NCBI GenBank assembly: GCA_963665555.2
Contig: OY762308.1
Coordinates: 1,240,001 to 1,304,000 of the forward strand
DNA from: CAXXXW01 sp963665555
Lineage (GTDB): Bacteria; Pseudomonadota; Alphaproteobacteria; Thalassobaculales; Thalassobaculaceae
Direction: 5' to 3'
Length of the DNA: 64,000 bases
A model generated the notes under the pieces. That model searched no databases. It saw nothing but the letters and a program-made list of their open reading frames with translations, and was not told where the DNA came from. Position numbers and translations under genes: made by a program. Below, one piece after another: positions 8,587 through 17,080 of the stretch. Each line of letters starts with the position of its first letter. Positions within the stretch are counted from its first letter, which is position 1.

Positions 8587-8898
8587 ATGCGGTTCGTACC
8601 CACCCACCGGATCGCGACGCATCCGGGCGCGTTGCTGCGCGAACAGATCGAAGAGACGGGAATGACCGTCGACGGCGTGGCGCGGGACAGCGGAGCGCCG
8701 CCCGCGCTGCTGCGGGAGATCGTCGAGGAGCGGCGCGGCGTGACGACCGAAACGGCAAAAGCGCTGGCCGCGGTCTTCGGACAGACCGCCGCGTTCTGGA
8801 CGAACGCGCAGACGGCCTACGACCTTTCCCGGGAGCGGATGGAGAACCGCGCGGCGGCCGCCGCCGCGCCCGCCCGGCGCGCCGCGCGGGGAGGATAG
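8587..8898 (+). CDS. higA: HigA-type antitoxin (XRE helix-turn-helix)
   Basis: The 103-aa protein has the HigA layout: THRIATHPGALLREQIEETG, an HTH with a GVARDSGAPPALLREIVEE recognition region, and the FGQTAAFWTNAQTAYDL tail that is typical of the family. It should neutralise HigB and repress the shared promoter. The last 20 residues are a low-complexity Ala/Arg tail. GGGAGGAAGCC precedes the ATG. Confidence 0.9.
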   Translation: MRFVPTHRIATHPGALLREQIEETGMTVDGVARDSGAPPALLREIVEERRGVTTETAKALAAVFGQTAAFWTNAQTAYDLSRERMENRAAAAAAPARRAARGG

Positions 8899-8916
8899 CG
8901 CCGGAGGAGGGAACCG

Positions 8917-9327
8917 ATGATCGACCGGATCGACCATGTGGTCCTGAACTGCCGCGATCCCGAGGCGATGGCGTCGTGGTACGAGCGCGCGCTGGGGTTC
9001 GAGCGGGAGGTGTTCTTCGGGCCGATCCGGCGCATTGCGCTGCGCTTCGGCCGCGCCAAGATCAACCTGCGGCCCGTCGGCGCCGAGGGCTGGATGACCG
9101 GCGCGTCGGAAGCGACGGGCGCGCTCGACCTGTGTTTCGTGACCGAAGGCGGGATCGCGGCGGCGGCGGAGCGGCTGCGCGCCGAGGGCGTGGAGATACT
9201 CCACGGACCCGTCGCGCAGCGCGGCGCGCTCGGCCCGATGGCGTCGATCTATTTCCGCGACCCCGAGGGCAACCTGCTGGAGATCGCCTCCTACGACCCG
9301 GCGGACGCCCCCGCCGCGGACGGATAG
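8917..9327 (+). CDS. VOC family protein (glyoxalase/dioxygenase superfamily)
   Basis: The 136-aa product has two beta-alpha-beta-beta-beta modules. Metal-ligand positions of the superfamily are visible: His in IDHVVLNCRD, and the late EGNLLEIASY glutamate. It begins 18 bases after higA with GGAGGAGGGAACC before the ATG. Small VOC proteins of this kind include glyoxalase-like lyases, isomerases and resistance proteins; no substrate can be named. It may be read from the higBA transcript. Confidence 0.85.
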   Translation: MIDRIDHVVLNCRDPEAMASWYERALGFEREVFFGPIRRIALRFGRAKINLRPVGAEGWMTGASEATGALDLCFVTEGGIAAAAERLRAEGVEILHGPVAQRGALGPMASIYFRDPEGNLLEIASYDPADAPAADG

Positions 9328-9431
9328 CGCCGCCTCCCTTCCCCACCCGGCGGGGGCGAAAAAACGCTCGCGCGGGCGGGGGCGTTCGGTCAGGATGCCG
9401 GCCGCCCGCCAACCGGAACAGGATCGCCCGC

Positions 9432-10175
9432 ATGTCCGCCCCGCCCGCCGTCGAAACCGTCGCGGCCCAGCTCGCGCCGACCGGAACCCTGCGCGCCGCC
9501 ATCAACATGTCGAACTTCCTGCTGGTCACCGGGCGCGCGCCCGACGGCGGCCCGGAGGGGGTCTCACCGGACATGGCCCGCGAACTGGCGCGCCGGCTCG
9601 GCGTCGGCTGCGAACTCGTCCCCTACAAGACGCCGGGCGCCATCGCCGACGACGCCGGCGCCGGCGCCTGGGACATCGGCAATATCGGGGCCGAGCCGCA
9701 GCGGGCCGAGGTCATGGATTTCACCGCCGCCTACGCCGAAATCCAGGCGACCTACCTGGTGCCCGCCGGCTCGCCGCTGACCGCGGTCGGCGAAGTGGAC
9801 GCCGCCGGCGTGCGCATCGCCGTCTCGGCCCGCAGCGCCTACGGCCTCTGGCTGGAGCGCAATATCGAGAACGCCGAACTCCGCCTCGCCGAGGGGCTGG
9901 ACGGCTCCTACGACCTGTTCGTCGCCGAGGGGCTGGACGCGCTGGCCGGCCTGCGCCCGCGGCTGGCGGACGACGCCGCCAGGCTCCCCGGCGCGCGCGT
10001 GCTCGACGGGCAGTTCGCCGCCGTGCAACAGGCCATCGGCTGCAACAAGGGCAAGCCGGAGGCGGCGGCCTTCCTGCGCGCCTTCGTCGAGGAGGCGAAG
10101 GCGTCCGGCTTCGTCGCCGACGCGATCGCGCGCCACGGCGTGGACGGCCGCCTCTCCGTCGCCCCGCCGGCCTGA
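9432..10175 (+). CDS. Solute-binding-protein (family 3)-like protein without signal peptide
   Basis: The 247-aa protein has the fold pattern of amino-acid-type ABC transporter binding proteins: TGTLRAAIN, EGVSPDMARELARRL, DIGNIGAEPQRAEVMDFT and a second lobe with AAGVRIAVSARSAYG. It has no N-terminal signal peptide or lipobox, and none appears in the open frame upstream of the chosen ATG, which is preceded by AGGA. No permease or ATPase gene is nearby. It may act in the cytoplasm as a ligand-binding or enzymatic protein (compare cyclohexadienyl-dehydratase-like relatives), but this is inference. Confidence 0.75.
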   Translation: MSAPPAVETVAAQLAPTGTLRAAINMSNFLLVTGRAPDGGPEGVSPDMARELARRLGVGCELVPYKTPGAIADDAGAGAWDIGNIGAEPQRAEVMDFTAAYAEIQATYLVPAGSPLTAVGEVDAAGVRIAVSARSAYGLWLERNIENAELRLAEGLDGSYDLFVAEGLDALAGLRPRLADDAARLPGARVLDGQFAAVQQAIGCNKGKPEAAAFLRAFVEEAKASGFVADAIARHGVDGRLSVAPPA

Positions 10176-10192
10176 GCCGGGGGGCGCCCGCC

Positions 10193-10978
10193 ATGACGGA
10201 CATTTCCCGCCTGGAGACCGTGCGGGTCGCGGCGGCGGATTTCGTCGCCGTCGTCACCATGGACAACCCGCCGGTCAACGCGCAGGACCGCCGCTTCCAC
10301 GAGGACATGGCGCTCGCCTTCGATGTGCTGGGCGACCGCGACGATGTGCGCGCCATCGTGCTGACCGGCGCGGGGCGGTGCTTTTCCGCGGGCGCCGACA
10401 TCAAGGCGCGGGCCGGGCGGACGCCGGCCCCGGGCGACCACTGGAGCCACAGCCGCCGCGTGCGCGAGTGCTTCCACGCCATCGTCGAATGCCGCAAGCC
10501 GGTGGTCGCCGCGATCAACGGCCCGGCGCTGGGCGCGGGCCTCGCGGTGGCGGCCTCGGCCGACATCCTGGTGGCGGCGGAGGAGGCGCGGCTGGGCCTG
10601 CCGGAAATCGACGTGGGCCTGCTCGGCGGCGGGCGCCACGCCATGCGCCTGTTCGGCCACTCGGCGACGCGGCGGATGATGCTGACCGGCCATCGGCTGA
10701 CCGGGGCGGAGCTTTACCGCCTCGGCGTCGTCGAGGCCTGCGTGCCGCGCGACGCGCTGATGGAGGCGGCGGGCGCGATCGCGGCCGAGATCGCGTCCAA
10801 GAGTCCGCTCGCCAGCCGCATGGCCAAGGAGGCGCTGAACGCCATCGAGTTCATGACGCTGCGCGACGGCTACCGCTTCGAGCAGGACCGGACCGGCGAG
10901 TTGTCGAAAACCGCCGACAGCCGCGAGGCGATGGCCGCCTTCGCCGAGAAGCGCGCGCCTGTCTTCCGCGGCCGGTAG
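10193..10978 (+). CDS. Enoyl-CoA hydratase/isomerase family protein
   Basis: The 261-aa crotonase-fold protein has the CoA/oxyanion segments RCFSAGADIKA and NGPALGAGLAVAASADI. The second catalytic glutamate of classic enoyl-CoA hydratases is present (LPEIDVGLLGG) but the first position in the AGLAVAAS helix is not Glu, so hydration chemistry is uncertain and isomerase or other crotonase activity is possible. It starts 17 bases after the solute-binding-like gene. Confidence 0.87.
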   Translation: MTDISRLETVRVAAADFVAVVTMDNPPVNAQDRRFHEDMALAFDVLGDRDDVRAIVLTGAGRCFSAGADIKARAGRTPAPGDHWSHSRRVRECFHAIVECRKPVVAAINGPALGAGLAVAASADILVAAEEARLGLPEIDVGLLGGGRHAMRLFGHSATRRMMLTGHRLTGAELYRLGVVEACVPRDALMEAAGAIAAEIASKSPLASRMAKEALNAIEFMTLRDGYRFEQDRTGELSKTADSREAMAAFAEKRAPVFRGR

Positions 10979-11001
10979 GACGCGGGGCCGTGCCGGGAGC
11001 C

Positions 11002-12057
11002 ATGCGCGCCTTCGTGCTGACGGGGCATGGCGGCCCCGACAGGCTGGAGTACCGGACGGACTGGCCCCGGCCCGCCCCCGGTCCGGGAGAGGCGCTGGTC
11101 CGCGTCCTCGCCTGCGGCCTCAACAACACCGATGTGAACACCCGGACCGCCTGGTACGCCGGCGCCGGCGCCGCGGCTCCGGCCGGCGGCGAGGACGGGG
11201 GCTGGAGCGCGGCCGTCTCCTTCCCCCGCATCCAGGGCGCCGACATCTGCGGGACCGTCGAGGCTCTCGGTCCCGGCGCCGATCCGGCGCTCCTCGGCCG
11301 GCGCGTGTTGGCCGACCCCTGGCTACGCGACTGGAGCGACCCGCTGGACCTCGCCCGGTGCGGCGTCGTGGGAAGCGAGGGCGACGGCGGTTTCGCGGAG
11401 TTCGCGGTCCTCGACGCGCGCAACCTCCACCCGGTCGAGAGCGCGCTGACGGACGCCGAACTGGCGACCTTCCCCGTGTCCTGGATCACGGCCGAAAACA
11501 TGCTGAACCGCGCGGGCGTGGGCGCGGGCGACACGGTGCTGGTCCCCGGCGCGTCCGGCGGCGTGGGGTCGGCGCTGGTCCAGCTGGCGAAGCGGCGCGG
11601 CGCGGCCGCGGTCGCCATGTGCGGCGCCGACAAGGCCGAACGGGTGCGCGCCCTCGGCCCGGCGGCGGTTCTGCCGCGCGAGCCGGCCGGCGGCTTGCGC
11701 GCGGCGCTCGCGGAGGCGACGGGATCGGAGACGGTGAGCGTCGTCGCCGACACGGTGGGCGGCCCGACATGGCCCGCGCTTATCGACGCCGTCGCGCGCG
11801 GCGGGCGCTATGTCTGCGCCGGGGCCATCGCCGGGGCGGAGGTGGCGTTCGACCTGCGCGTCTTCTACCTGCGGGACCTGACCTTCCACGGCGCGACCGT
11901 GCCCCCGCCGGGCGCGTTCGCCGACCTCGTGGGCTATATCGAGCGCGGCGAGGTCCGCCCGCTGCTCGCCGGGGTCTGGCCGCTGGAGCGGCTGCGCGAG
12001 GCCCAGGCGGCGTTCCTGCGCAAGGCGCATGTCGGCAACATCGTCGCCGCGCCCTGA
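11002..12057 (+). CDS. Zinc-type alcohol dehydrogenase / quinone reductase family protein (MDR)
   Basis: The 351-aa product is a medium-chain dehydrogenase: GroES-like N domain with ACGLNNTDVNTR and GADICGTVEALGPG, then a Rossmann fold with VLVPGASGGVGSALVQLAK for NAD(P)H. The structural-zinc cysteine cluster is absent and the usual catalytic Cys is not at the expected place (ACGLNNTD), so it is more like the zinc-free quinone-reductase branch. GGGAGCC precedes the ATG, 23 bases after the crotonase-family gene, so co-transcription is likely. Confidence 0.87.
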   Translation: MRAFVLTGHGGPDRLEYRTDWPRPAPGPGEALVRVLACGLNNTDVNTRTAWYAGAGAAAPAGGEDGGWSAAVSFPRIQGADICGTVEALGPGADPALLGRRVLADPWLRDWSDPLDLARCGVVGSEGDGGFAEFAVLDARNLHPVESALTDAELATFPVSWITAENMLNRAGVGAGDTVLVPGASGGVGSALVQLAKRRGAAAVAMCGADKAERVRALGPAAVLPREPAGGLRAALAEATGSETVSVVADTVGGPTWPALIDAVARGGRYVCAGAIAGAEVAFDLRVFYLRDLTFHGATVPPPGAFADLVGYIERGEVRPLLAGVWPLERLREAQAAFLRKAHVGNIVAAP

Positions 12058-12091
12058 CCGCCTCCGCCCGCCCCGCCCTCCGCCGCCGCCG

Positions 12092-12550
12092 CTATTCGGC
12101 GGCGAGCAGTTCGTCGAGGTCGATCTCCTTCTCCTCCGCCGTCGCGGCGCCGATCCAGGCGTGTTCGGAGACGTCGAACACCACGCCGTCCGGCCCGCGG
12201 AACTTGGTCTCGAAGAAGTTCATCGCGGAGTTCGGGTCCTGCTCCAGCGTGCAGGGGGCGCCGAGCGCGTCGAGCCGGTCGCGGGTTTCGGCCAGGTCGT
12301 CCACCAGCACGCCGAAATGGTGGATGCCGACATAGTCCAGCCCCTTGCCGAGCTGGTCCACGTTCTTGAACTTGAGCACCGCGAGGTTGAGCGTGCCGTC
12401 GGACAGGTAGATGCCCCAGGCCAGCCCCTCGCCGGGCCGGTCGGGATGGCCGACGCGCCCCACCTCGCGGAAGTCGAAGGCGCGCCGGTAAAACGCCGCC
12501 GTCCCTTCGGGATCGTCCGTCGCCAGCGCGATATGCCGCAGTTTCGCCAT
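12092..12550 (-). CDS. VOC family protein
   Basis: The 152-aa product begins KLRHIALATDDPEGTAAFY and contains HHFGVLVDDL; two His and a late Asp/Glu region (DGVVFDVSEHAW) are at superfamily metal positions. It is a cytoplasmic glyoxalase/dioxygenase-fold protein of unknown substrate. The tail from residue about 135 is acidic (EEKEIDLDELLAAE). It converges with the dehydrogenase gene 11002-12057 with 34 bases between. Confidence 0.85.
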   Translation of the reverse strand: MAKLRHIALATDDPEGTAAFYRRAFDFREVGRVGHPDRPGEGLAWGIYLSDGTLNLAVLKFKNVDQLGKGLDYVGIHHFGVLVDDLAETRDRLDALGAPCTLEQDPNSAMNFFETKFRGPDGVVFDVSEHAWIGAATAEEKEIDLDELLAAE

Positions 12551-12894
12551 CGTCTCTCTCCCGCGCGAGGTTCGCCGCCACCATTGTGGGCGAACCCGCG
12601 CGCGGGGGGAAGGGGCGCGGCGCAAGGGAAACGGGCGGGCGTTTGAGCTCCGGAGCGCGACCACTCCAGCGCCGCCCGAACCGAGAAAGTTCCGCCCCGC
12701 CGTCCCTGTGCCGTCACGCCGGCCCCCGAGCCGGCGTCCAGTCCGCCGACAAACCAAATCGATATATGAGGAAGAAACGCTCGCGGGCCACGCCGTATAC
12801 ATTACCTCTTACCGATTGTGCCACGGAGGGGTGCCCCTGACCTCAGCCTACGATCAAGGCCGCCGCAGAAAGAGCGCCAGCGGTACTATCGAAA
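12551..12894. other. Gene-poor 344-base spacer entering an AT-rich patch
   Basis: I see no convincing gene here. The left half has host-like composition and holds a palindromic repeat at 12713-12741. From about 12743 the composition drops sharply in GC (for example CGATATATGAGG and GTATACATTACC), which continues through the HNH gene. This marks the edge of an acquired segment. No tRNA or attachment-site-like repeat was recognised at the junction. Confidence 0.6.
12713..12741 (+). repeat. REP-like palindrome
   Basis: The core GCCGGC-CCCCGA-GCCGGC is an inverted repeat flanked by GTCAC and GTCCAG. The layout (a Pu/Py-rich stem around a CCCGA-like loop, ending in CCAG) resembles the 24-base repeat found at 23962, 39665 and 39762, so it may be a diverged member of the same dispersed family. 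Confidence 0.45.
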
Positions 12895-13587
12895 TCAAAT
12901 ATGCTCGCCCTTTTGACAAAAATCAACAAATTCAGAATAATTTGAGTAACCGCGAGATTTTTGGGTGCGCCCAAATCTTGTCTTATCGATTCGGTTCTTG
13001 ATATAACAATTGAGATTTTCGAATTTTTCCAACGGTATCATGTCCCATTTAGCCCCAAATTTTTTCTTTATCTGGCCGTAAAAAATTGGATAATTCATTC
13101 CTTCCGTTCCAACGTCTTTCTTTTTCCACTCGTGATAACGATCTATGAGGTGTTTGATGTAGTTTCTATGGTGCACGCTCGACGCGATCGATCCTTCTGG
13201 CGGACCGATTTTGATATTTTGTTTTTTCGTGGTCACATTAACGCTTTGGATACTATTCGCTATCACGTTTCCGCTTGATTGATTTCCAAAATTTCCCCAA
13301 ATGATATTATTTGTTCCCGCGTTTTTGTTATACGGATGCTGCCCGGTCTTTATCATGTTTTTGAGTTCCTTGATTTTTCCGGGATCGATTTCCCCGCGAG
13401 TCACTTTCGCGTGACAGTTCGCGCAGAGGCATATCAGGTTCGCAAGCGTGTTTCCGCCGCCTTTCGCCACGGGTTCGATATGATGAAATTCAAATGTCGA
13501 AACATCGGTCTCACCACAGGACGGGCAAGTGCGGTTACACTCCGCAAGCAGTTTGGCCTGAGTCGGAGAGGAAATCCGTTTTCTCAT
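12895..13587 (-). CDS. HNH endonuclease with unassigned C-terminal domain
   Basis: The 230-aa protein has a complete HNH zinc module at residues 21-61: C21-x2-C24, H35-H36, N50 and C55-x2-C58-H59. The rest (residues 70-230) is lysine- and asparagine-rich with a GNFGNQSSGN stretch followed by a helical region, and I assign no domain. The gene body is strikingly AT-rich compared with everything around it. Its ATG overlaps the stop of the upstream methyltransferase-like gene as ATGA, so it is translated in coupling with it. An accessory nuclease of the restriction cassette is a fair inference. Confidence 0.85.
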   Translation of the reverse strand: MRKRISSPTQAKLLAECNRTCPSCGETDVSTFEFHHIEPVAKGGGNTLANLICLCANCHAKVTRGEIDPGKIKELKNMIKTGQHPYNKNAGTNNIIWGNFGNQSSGNVIANSIQSVNVTTKKQNIKIGPPEGSIASSVHHRNYIKHLIDRYHEWKKKDVGTEGMNYPIFYGQIKKKFGAKWDMIPLEKFENLNCYIKNRIDKTRFGRTQKSRGYSNYSEFVDFCQKGEHI

Positions 13588-16500
13588 GATTGTTTGCCAA
13601 GCCCCCGCGTCAACACTGCCGCCACCCGCCGCGCGATGTCCGCGAAGGCTTGCGCCTCTTCCGGCGTCAGCGGGCGGGCGAGGATAGCGCGTTCGCGGTA
13701 GGAAAGCCACTTTTTCAGGACCTGGTAGCCGCCGAGCCTGTAGCGCCACACGGCGGCGGGCACGTTGCGCCAGAAGGCGCCGGGGTTGAGGTACACATCG
13801 AACGTCGTGTCCCCCAGCGCGGGGGGCGCGCCGCCCGGCGCCGCGCGCTCCGCCGCCGTGAACGGGCGCTCGACCGCGCGGCCGCGGCCGGGCATCACCG
13901 CCTCCCCCGGCCCCGGCCGGCCCCATCCCGCCGTCACCGCGAAATCCTCCTCCCGCAGGTAGCCGCCCCCGGTCGCGGCGAGGCGGGCGATGGCGGCGAG
14001 TTCGGGGCGCAGCGGCGCTTGCGTAACGCCCGGAACGGGCGCTTCCGTATCGAGCAGCGCCGCGAGGTCGCGCCCGCGCGCCGCCGATTCGGCCAGCGCC
14101 CCGGCCGCGCCCGGCGCCCGCCCCTCCGGCCAGCCGGGCAGCGGAACGCGCGGCCAACCGATCCCCAGCGCGCCGGAATTGGCCGCGAGATAGGCCGGGT
14201 CGTGCATCGCGGCCAGCGCGTGGTGGAACAGGTCCTCGACGCCGAGGCCGAGCCGCTCCAGGTAGCGCCGCGCCGCCTCCGTCAGGTTGGGCCGCCGCGC
14301 CCCGTTGCCGTTGCCGCCGAGGTCGTCGTCGCGCAGCCAGGCGGGGAACATGTTCGCGCCCCGCTCGATCAGGTGCCGGGCGCCGATCGGCCGCGCGAAG
14401 CAGGCCTGCGGCTCCCCGCCGCCCCGGCGCACATGCTGCGCGGCGGAAAACCAGATATTCCCGTCGAACACGTGGCGCCGGTAGTCGGCGCGCTTTTCGT
14501 CGAGCAGCTTGGTGTCGGCCTCCCAGTAGAGCCAGCGTTCGTCGAACGGGCGGTAGGCGTGGCGCGCGAACCCGGCCTCGACCGGCCCGCCGCGCGCCAG
14601 CAGGGCCTTGCGCGCCGCGCGGGCGTCGAACCGCGCGGTGCGCCTCATCGCCGCCGGATAGCGCCGCGCGATCTCCTCGTCGCCGAGGCGCTCGTCGAAA
14701 TAGTCGCCGATCCGCGCCTTCAGCCGGTCGAGGTCGATGTCGATCAGGAACCCGTTGCGCGCGGTCTGCACGCCGGGGAACGACTTCGCGAACAATTCGG
14801 GCAGCGCGGGCCAGCCGAACCAGTCCTCGCTCACCACCTTCGGCTTGAACGGCAGGCCGAGGCCGAAATCGGGCGTCAGTTCCGTGTAGCCCGCGTCGAT
14901 CCCGCCCGAGTCCAGGCTGTCGACCAGCGCGCGCCGCCGCTCCTCGGCCCGGGCCTGGTCGAAATCGCGGTAGAGCACGCGACCGGCCGCGCGCGCATCG
15001 CCGCCCTTGCCCGACCGCGACAGCAAGGCGATCCCGACGCCGACCCGGATGCCGGGCGACTGCCCCCTGAGCGCGAACACCGTCTCGCTGGTGCGCCCGT
15101 CCGGCGCGTATTCGGAGATAATGCGGTCGCCGTGGAGATTGTCGATCCGCACGGCGTCGAACGCTTCGAGGAAGCGCTCCCGCATCCCGGTGAAGGACAG
15201 GCCGTCCAGCCAGGAGTAGTTGGAGACGAAGCAGACCACGCCGCGACCCGTCATTCCGGCGATCCGGCGCTCGGCCATGCGGAAGAAGCGCACATAGAGG
15301 TCGTTCAGCCCCTGCCCCTCCGGCCGGCGCGCCCTGGGCGCGGCGCGGTAGGCCTCGGTCAGCTCCCGCTCCTCCTCCACCGCGACGCCGGCGAAGCCGT
15401 TGTAGGGCGGATTGCCGAGGACGACGAGGATCGGCCGGTCCCGCTTCACGCTGTTGGCGCGGTCGCGCTCCGCCGCCAGTTCGGGGAAAGCGACGATCTG
15501 TTTCTCCGCCTCCGCCGGCTCCCAGCCGGTGAGCGCGTTGGTGAGGAAGATCTGCAGCCCCTCCGCCGCGCCGTCGCTCAGGGGAACGTCGAGTTCCCGC
15601 ATGGCGAGGCCGACCTGCAGGTGCGCCACCGCGAAGGGCGCCGGCATGATCTCGAAGCCGAACACGCGCTCCGCCGCCGCCCGGGCGATGCGGACGCCGG
15701 CCGTGGCGTCGTGGCCCTCCTCGGCCAGGTTGGCGGCGATCCGCCGCAGCACCTCCGCCAGGTAGGCGCCGGTGCCGCAGCACGGGTCCAGCACATAGAC
15801 ATTCTCGGCCGCCAGCCCGGCCGGGACCCCCAGGTCCTCGCGCAACGCCCGGTCCACCCGCGCCACCATGTAGCGCACGACCTCCGGCGGCGTGTACCAC
15901 ACGCCCAGCTGCTTCCTGAGTTCGGGGTCGAACGCCTCCAGGAACGGCTCGTAGAAATACGGGACCGCCTCGCCCTCGTTGAAGCGGGAGAAGAAGGCGT
16001 CCCGGTCCACCCGCTCCAGCGCGGCGGCGGACCAGTCCAGCACCTCCACCAGGCCCAGCGGCCGCAGCCGGCCGGGGTCCGACAACTGCTGGAACAGGGC
16101 GCGCAGCACCGGCGCGCGCAGGTGCCACACGGCGGTGCGCCAGTCGAACCGCCCCGCCGGCGCCCCCTCGCCCCGCGCCCACAGCACCCAGGCCGAGAAC
16201 ACGCCGTAGAACAGCGTCTGCACCAGCGTGGAGCGGAAGAAACCGGCGCCGCGCTCGCCCTCGAAACGCAGGCCCAGCGCCTGCTCCAGCGCGCCGCGCA
16301 CCGCCGCGAGCGCCGGCGCCTCTTCCGCCGCCTCGACCCGCGCCAGCCCGTCGCGCGCATAGGAGGCGAGCAGCCAGGCGAGGTCGCGCGGCTCCGCCAC
16401 GGCCGCCCGGTGCGAGAGCGCGCGGGCGAGGTATTCGCCGAGCGCCGCCCCGGCCTCGCGGGCGAAGGCGCGCGGCTTTTCGAGCTTGCGCGCGAAGTCC

Positions 16501-16955
16501 TCCGCGCTCTCCGCCAGCCGCAGGGTCTCCAGCGCGGCCGGGCGGCCGCCGTCGTCGCCCACCAGCACGAAGTCGCGCGTGTTGGTGACCAGCACCAGGC
16601 GGTGGCGGCCCCAGTAACGGGCCACCTGCCCGCCGGCCGCGGCCAGCCAGGCGTCGTCGCCCGGCGGCTTCGCCTCGACCGCGCCGCGGTCCGGCGCGCG
16701 CTCCTCGAACAGGCCGCCCCCCTCGTCCGCCGGGCGTTCGACATAGAGGCCGAAATCGGGATGGCCCGCGCCCCGGTCCGCCGGCTCGGCGACGCAGAAC
16801 ACGCGCGGGGCCAGCGTCGCGCCGACGGCGTTCAAAAGCGCCGCCAGCGCCGGGTAGCTCGACCGCTCCTCCGTCGCGCCGCCGGAGGCGCGCAGCCGGG
16901 CAAGTTCGGCGAAATACGCCTCGGCCGCCGCCTGTCTCGCGCGCGTTTCTTCCAT
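13584..16955 (-). CDS. Type ISP-like single-chain restriction/modification enzyme (nuclease plus N6-adenine methyltransferase)
   Basis: The 1123-aa protein has, in order: a PD-(D/E)xK-type nuclease at residues about 60-115 (P66-D67, E94-A-K96, and a RecB-like Q110-x3-Y114); a helical linker; a gamma-class methyltransferase with motif I DPCCGTG at 390-396 and motif IV NPPY at 515-518, preceded by GVWYTP; and a long C-terminal region like the type ISP target-recognition part. There is no helicase domain, so it resembles type IIG/IIL-like enzymes more than full LlaBIII-type ISP enzymes. The ATG at 16955 is abutted by GGAGG, an unusually short spacing; a TTG lies 12 codons upstream. Composition is host-like. 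Confidence 0.85.
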   Translation of the reverse strand: MEETRARQAAAEAYFAELARLRASGGATEERSSYPALAALLNAVGATLAPRVFCVAEPADRGAGHPDFGLYVERPADEGGGLFEERAPDRGAVEAKPPGDDAWLAAAGGQVARYWGRHRLVLVTNTRDFVLVGDDGGRPAALETLRLAESAEDFARKLEKPRAFAREAGAALGEYLARALSHRAAVAEPRDLAWLLASYARDGLARVEAAEEAPALAAVRGALEQALGLRFEGERGAGFFRSTLVQTLFYGVFSAWVLWARGEGAPAGRFDWRTAVWHLRAPVLRALFQQLSDPGRLRPLGLVEVLDWSAAALERVDRDAFFSRFNEGEAVPYFYEPFLEAFDPELRKQLGVWYTPPEVVRYMVARVDRALREDLGVPAGLAAENVYVLDPCCGTGAYLAEVLRRIAANLAEEGHDATAGVRIARAAAERVFGFEIMPAPFAVAHLQVGLAMRELDVPLSDGAAEGLQIFLTNALTGWEPAEAEKQIVAFPELAAERDRANSVKRDRPILVVLGNPPYNGFAGVAVEEERELTEAYRAAPRARRPEGQGLNDLYVRFFRMAERRIAGMTGRGVVCFVSNYSWLDGLSFTGMRERFLEAFDAVRIDNLHGDRIISEYAPDGRTSETVFALRGQSPGIRVGVGIALLSRSGKGGDARAAGRVLYRDFDQARAEERRRALVDSLDSGGIDAGYTELTPDFGLGLPFKPKVVSEDWFGWPALPELFAKSFPGVQTARNGFLIDIDLDRLKARIGDYFDERLGDEEIARRYPAAMRRTARFDARAARKALLARGGPVEAGFARHAYRPFDERWLYWEADTKLLDEKRADYRRHVFDGNIWFSAAQHVRRGGGEPQACFARPIGARHLIERGANMFPAWLRDDDLGGNGNGARRPNLTEAARRYLERLGLGVEDLFHHALAAMHDPAYLAANSGALGIGWPRVPLPGWPEGRAPGAAGALAESAARGRDLAALLDTEAPVPGVTQAPLRPELAAIARLAATGGGYLREEDFAVTAGWGRPGPGEAVMPGRGRAVERPFTAAERAAPGGAPPALGDTTFDVYLNPGAFWRNVPAAVWRYRLGGYQVLKKWLSYRERAILARPLTPEEAQAFADIARRVAAVLTRGLGKQS

Positions 16956-17080
16956 CCTCCGTCTTGTGGCCGAGCGCGCGGCCCGATGCAAGCATCGCCG
17001 CCCGTTCCCGCCGGCGGGTTTCGCGGGTATTCTCGCGGGCGCGGCGCCGGCGGGGCGGCGCGCGAGAAGGAGGGGCGGGG

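Noticed and set aside
12586..12840. Small plus-strand ORFs in the spacer 12586-13001
   Set aside because: They lack ribosome sites and domain similarity and partly lie opposite the HNH gene; they are not supported as genes.
12551..12894. tRNA gene or attachment site at the edge of the AT-rich patch
   Set aside because: No cloverleaf, T-loop sequence or flanking direct repeat could be recognised, and no integrase gene is present.
4132..17000. One large defence island from 4 to 17 kb
   Set aside because: The two restriction systems and higBA are separated by metabolic genes with host-like composition; they look like independent small insertions.
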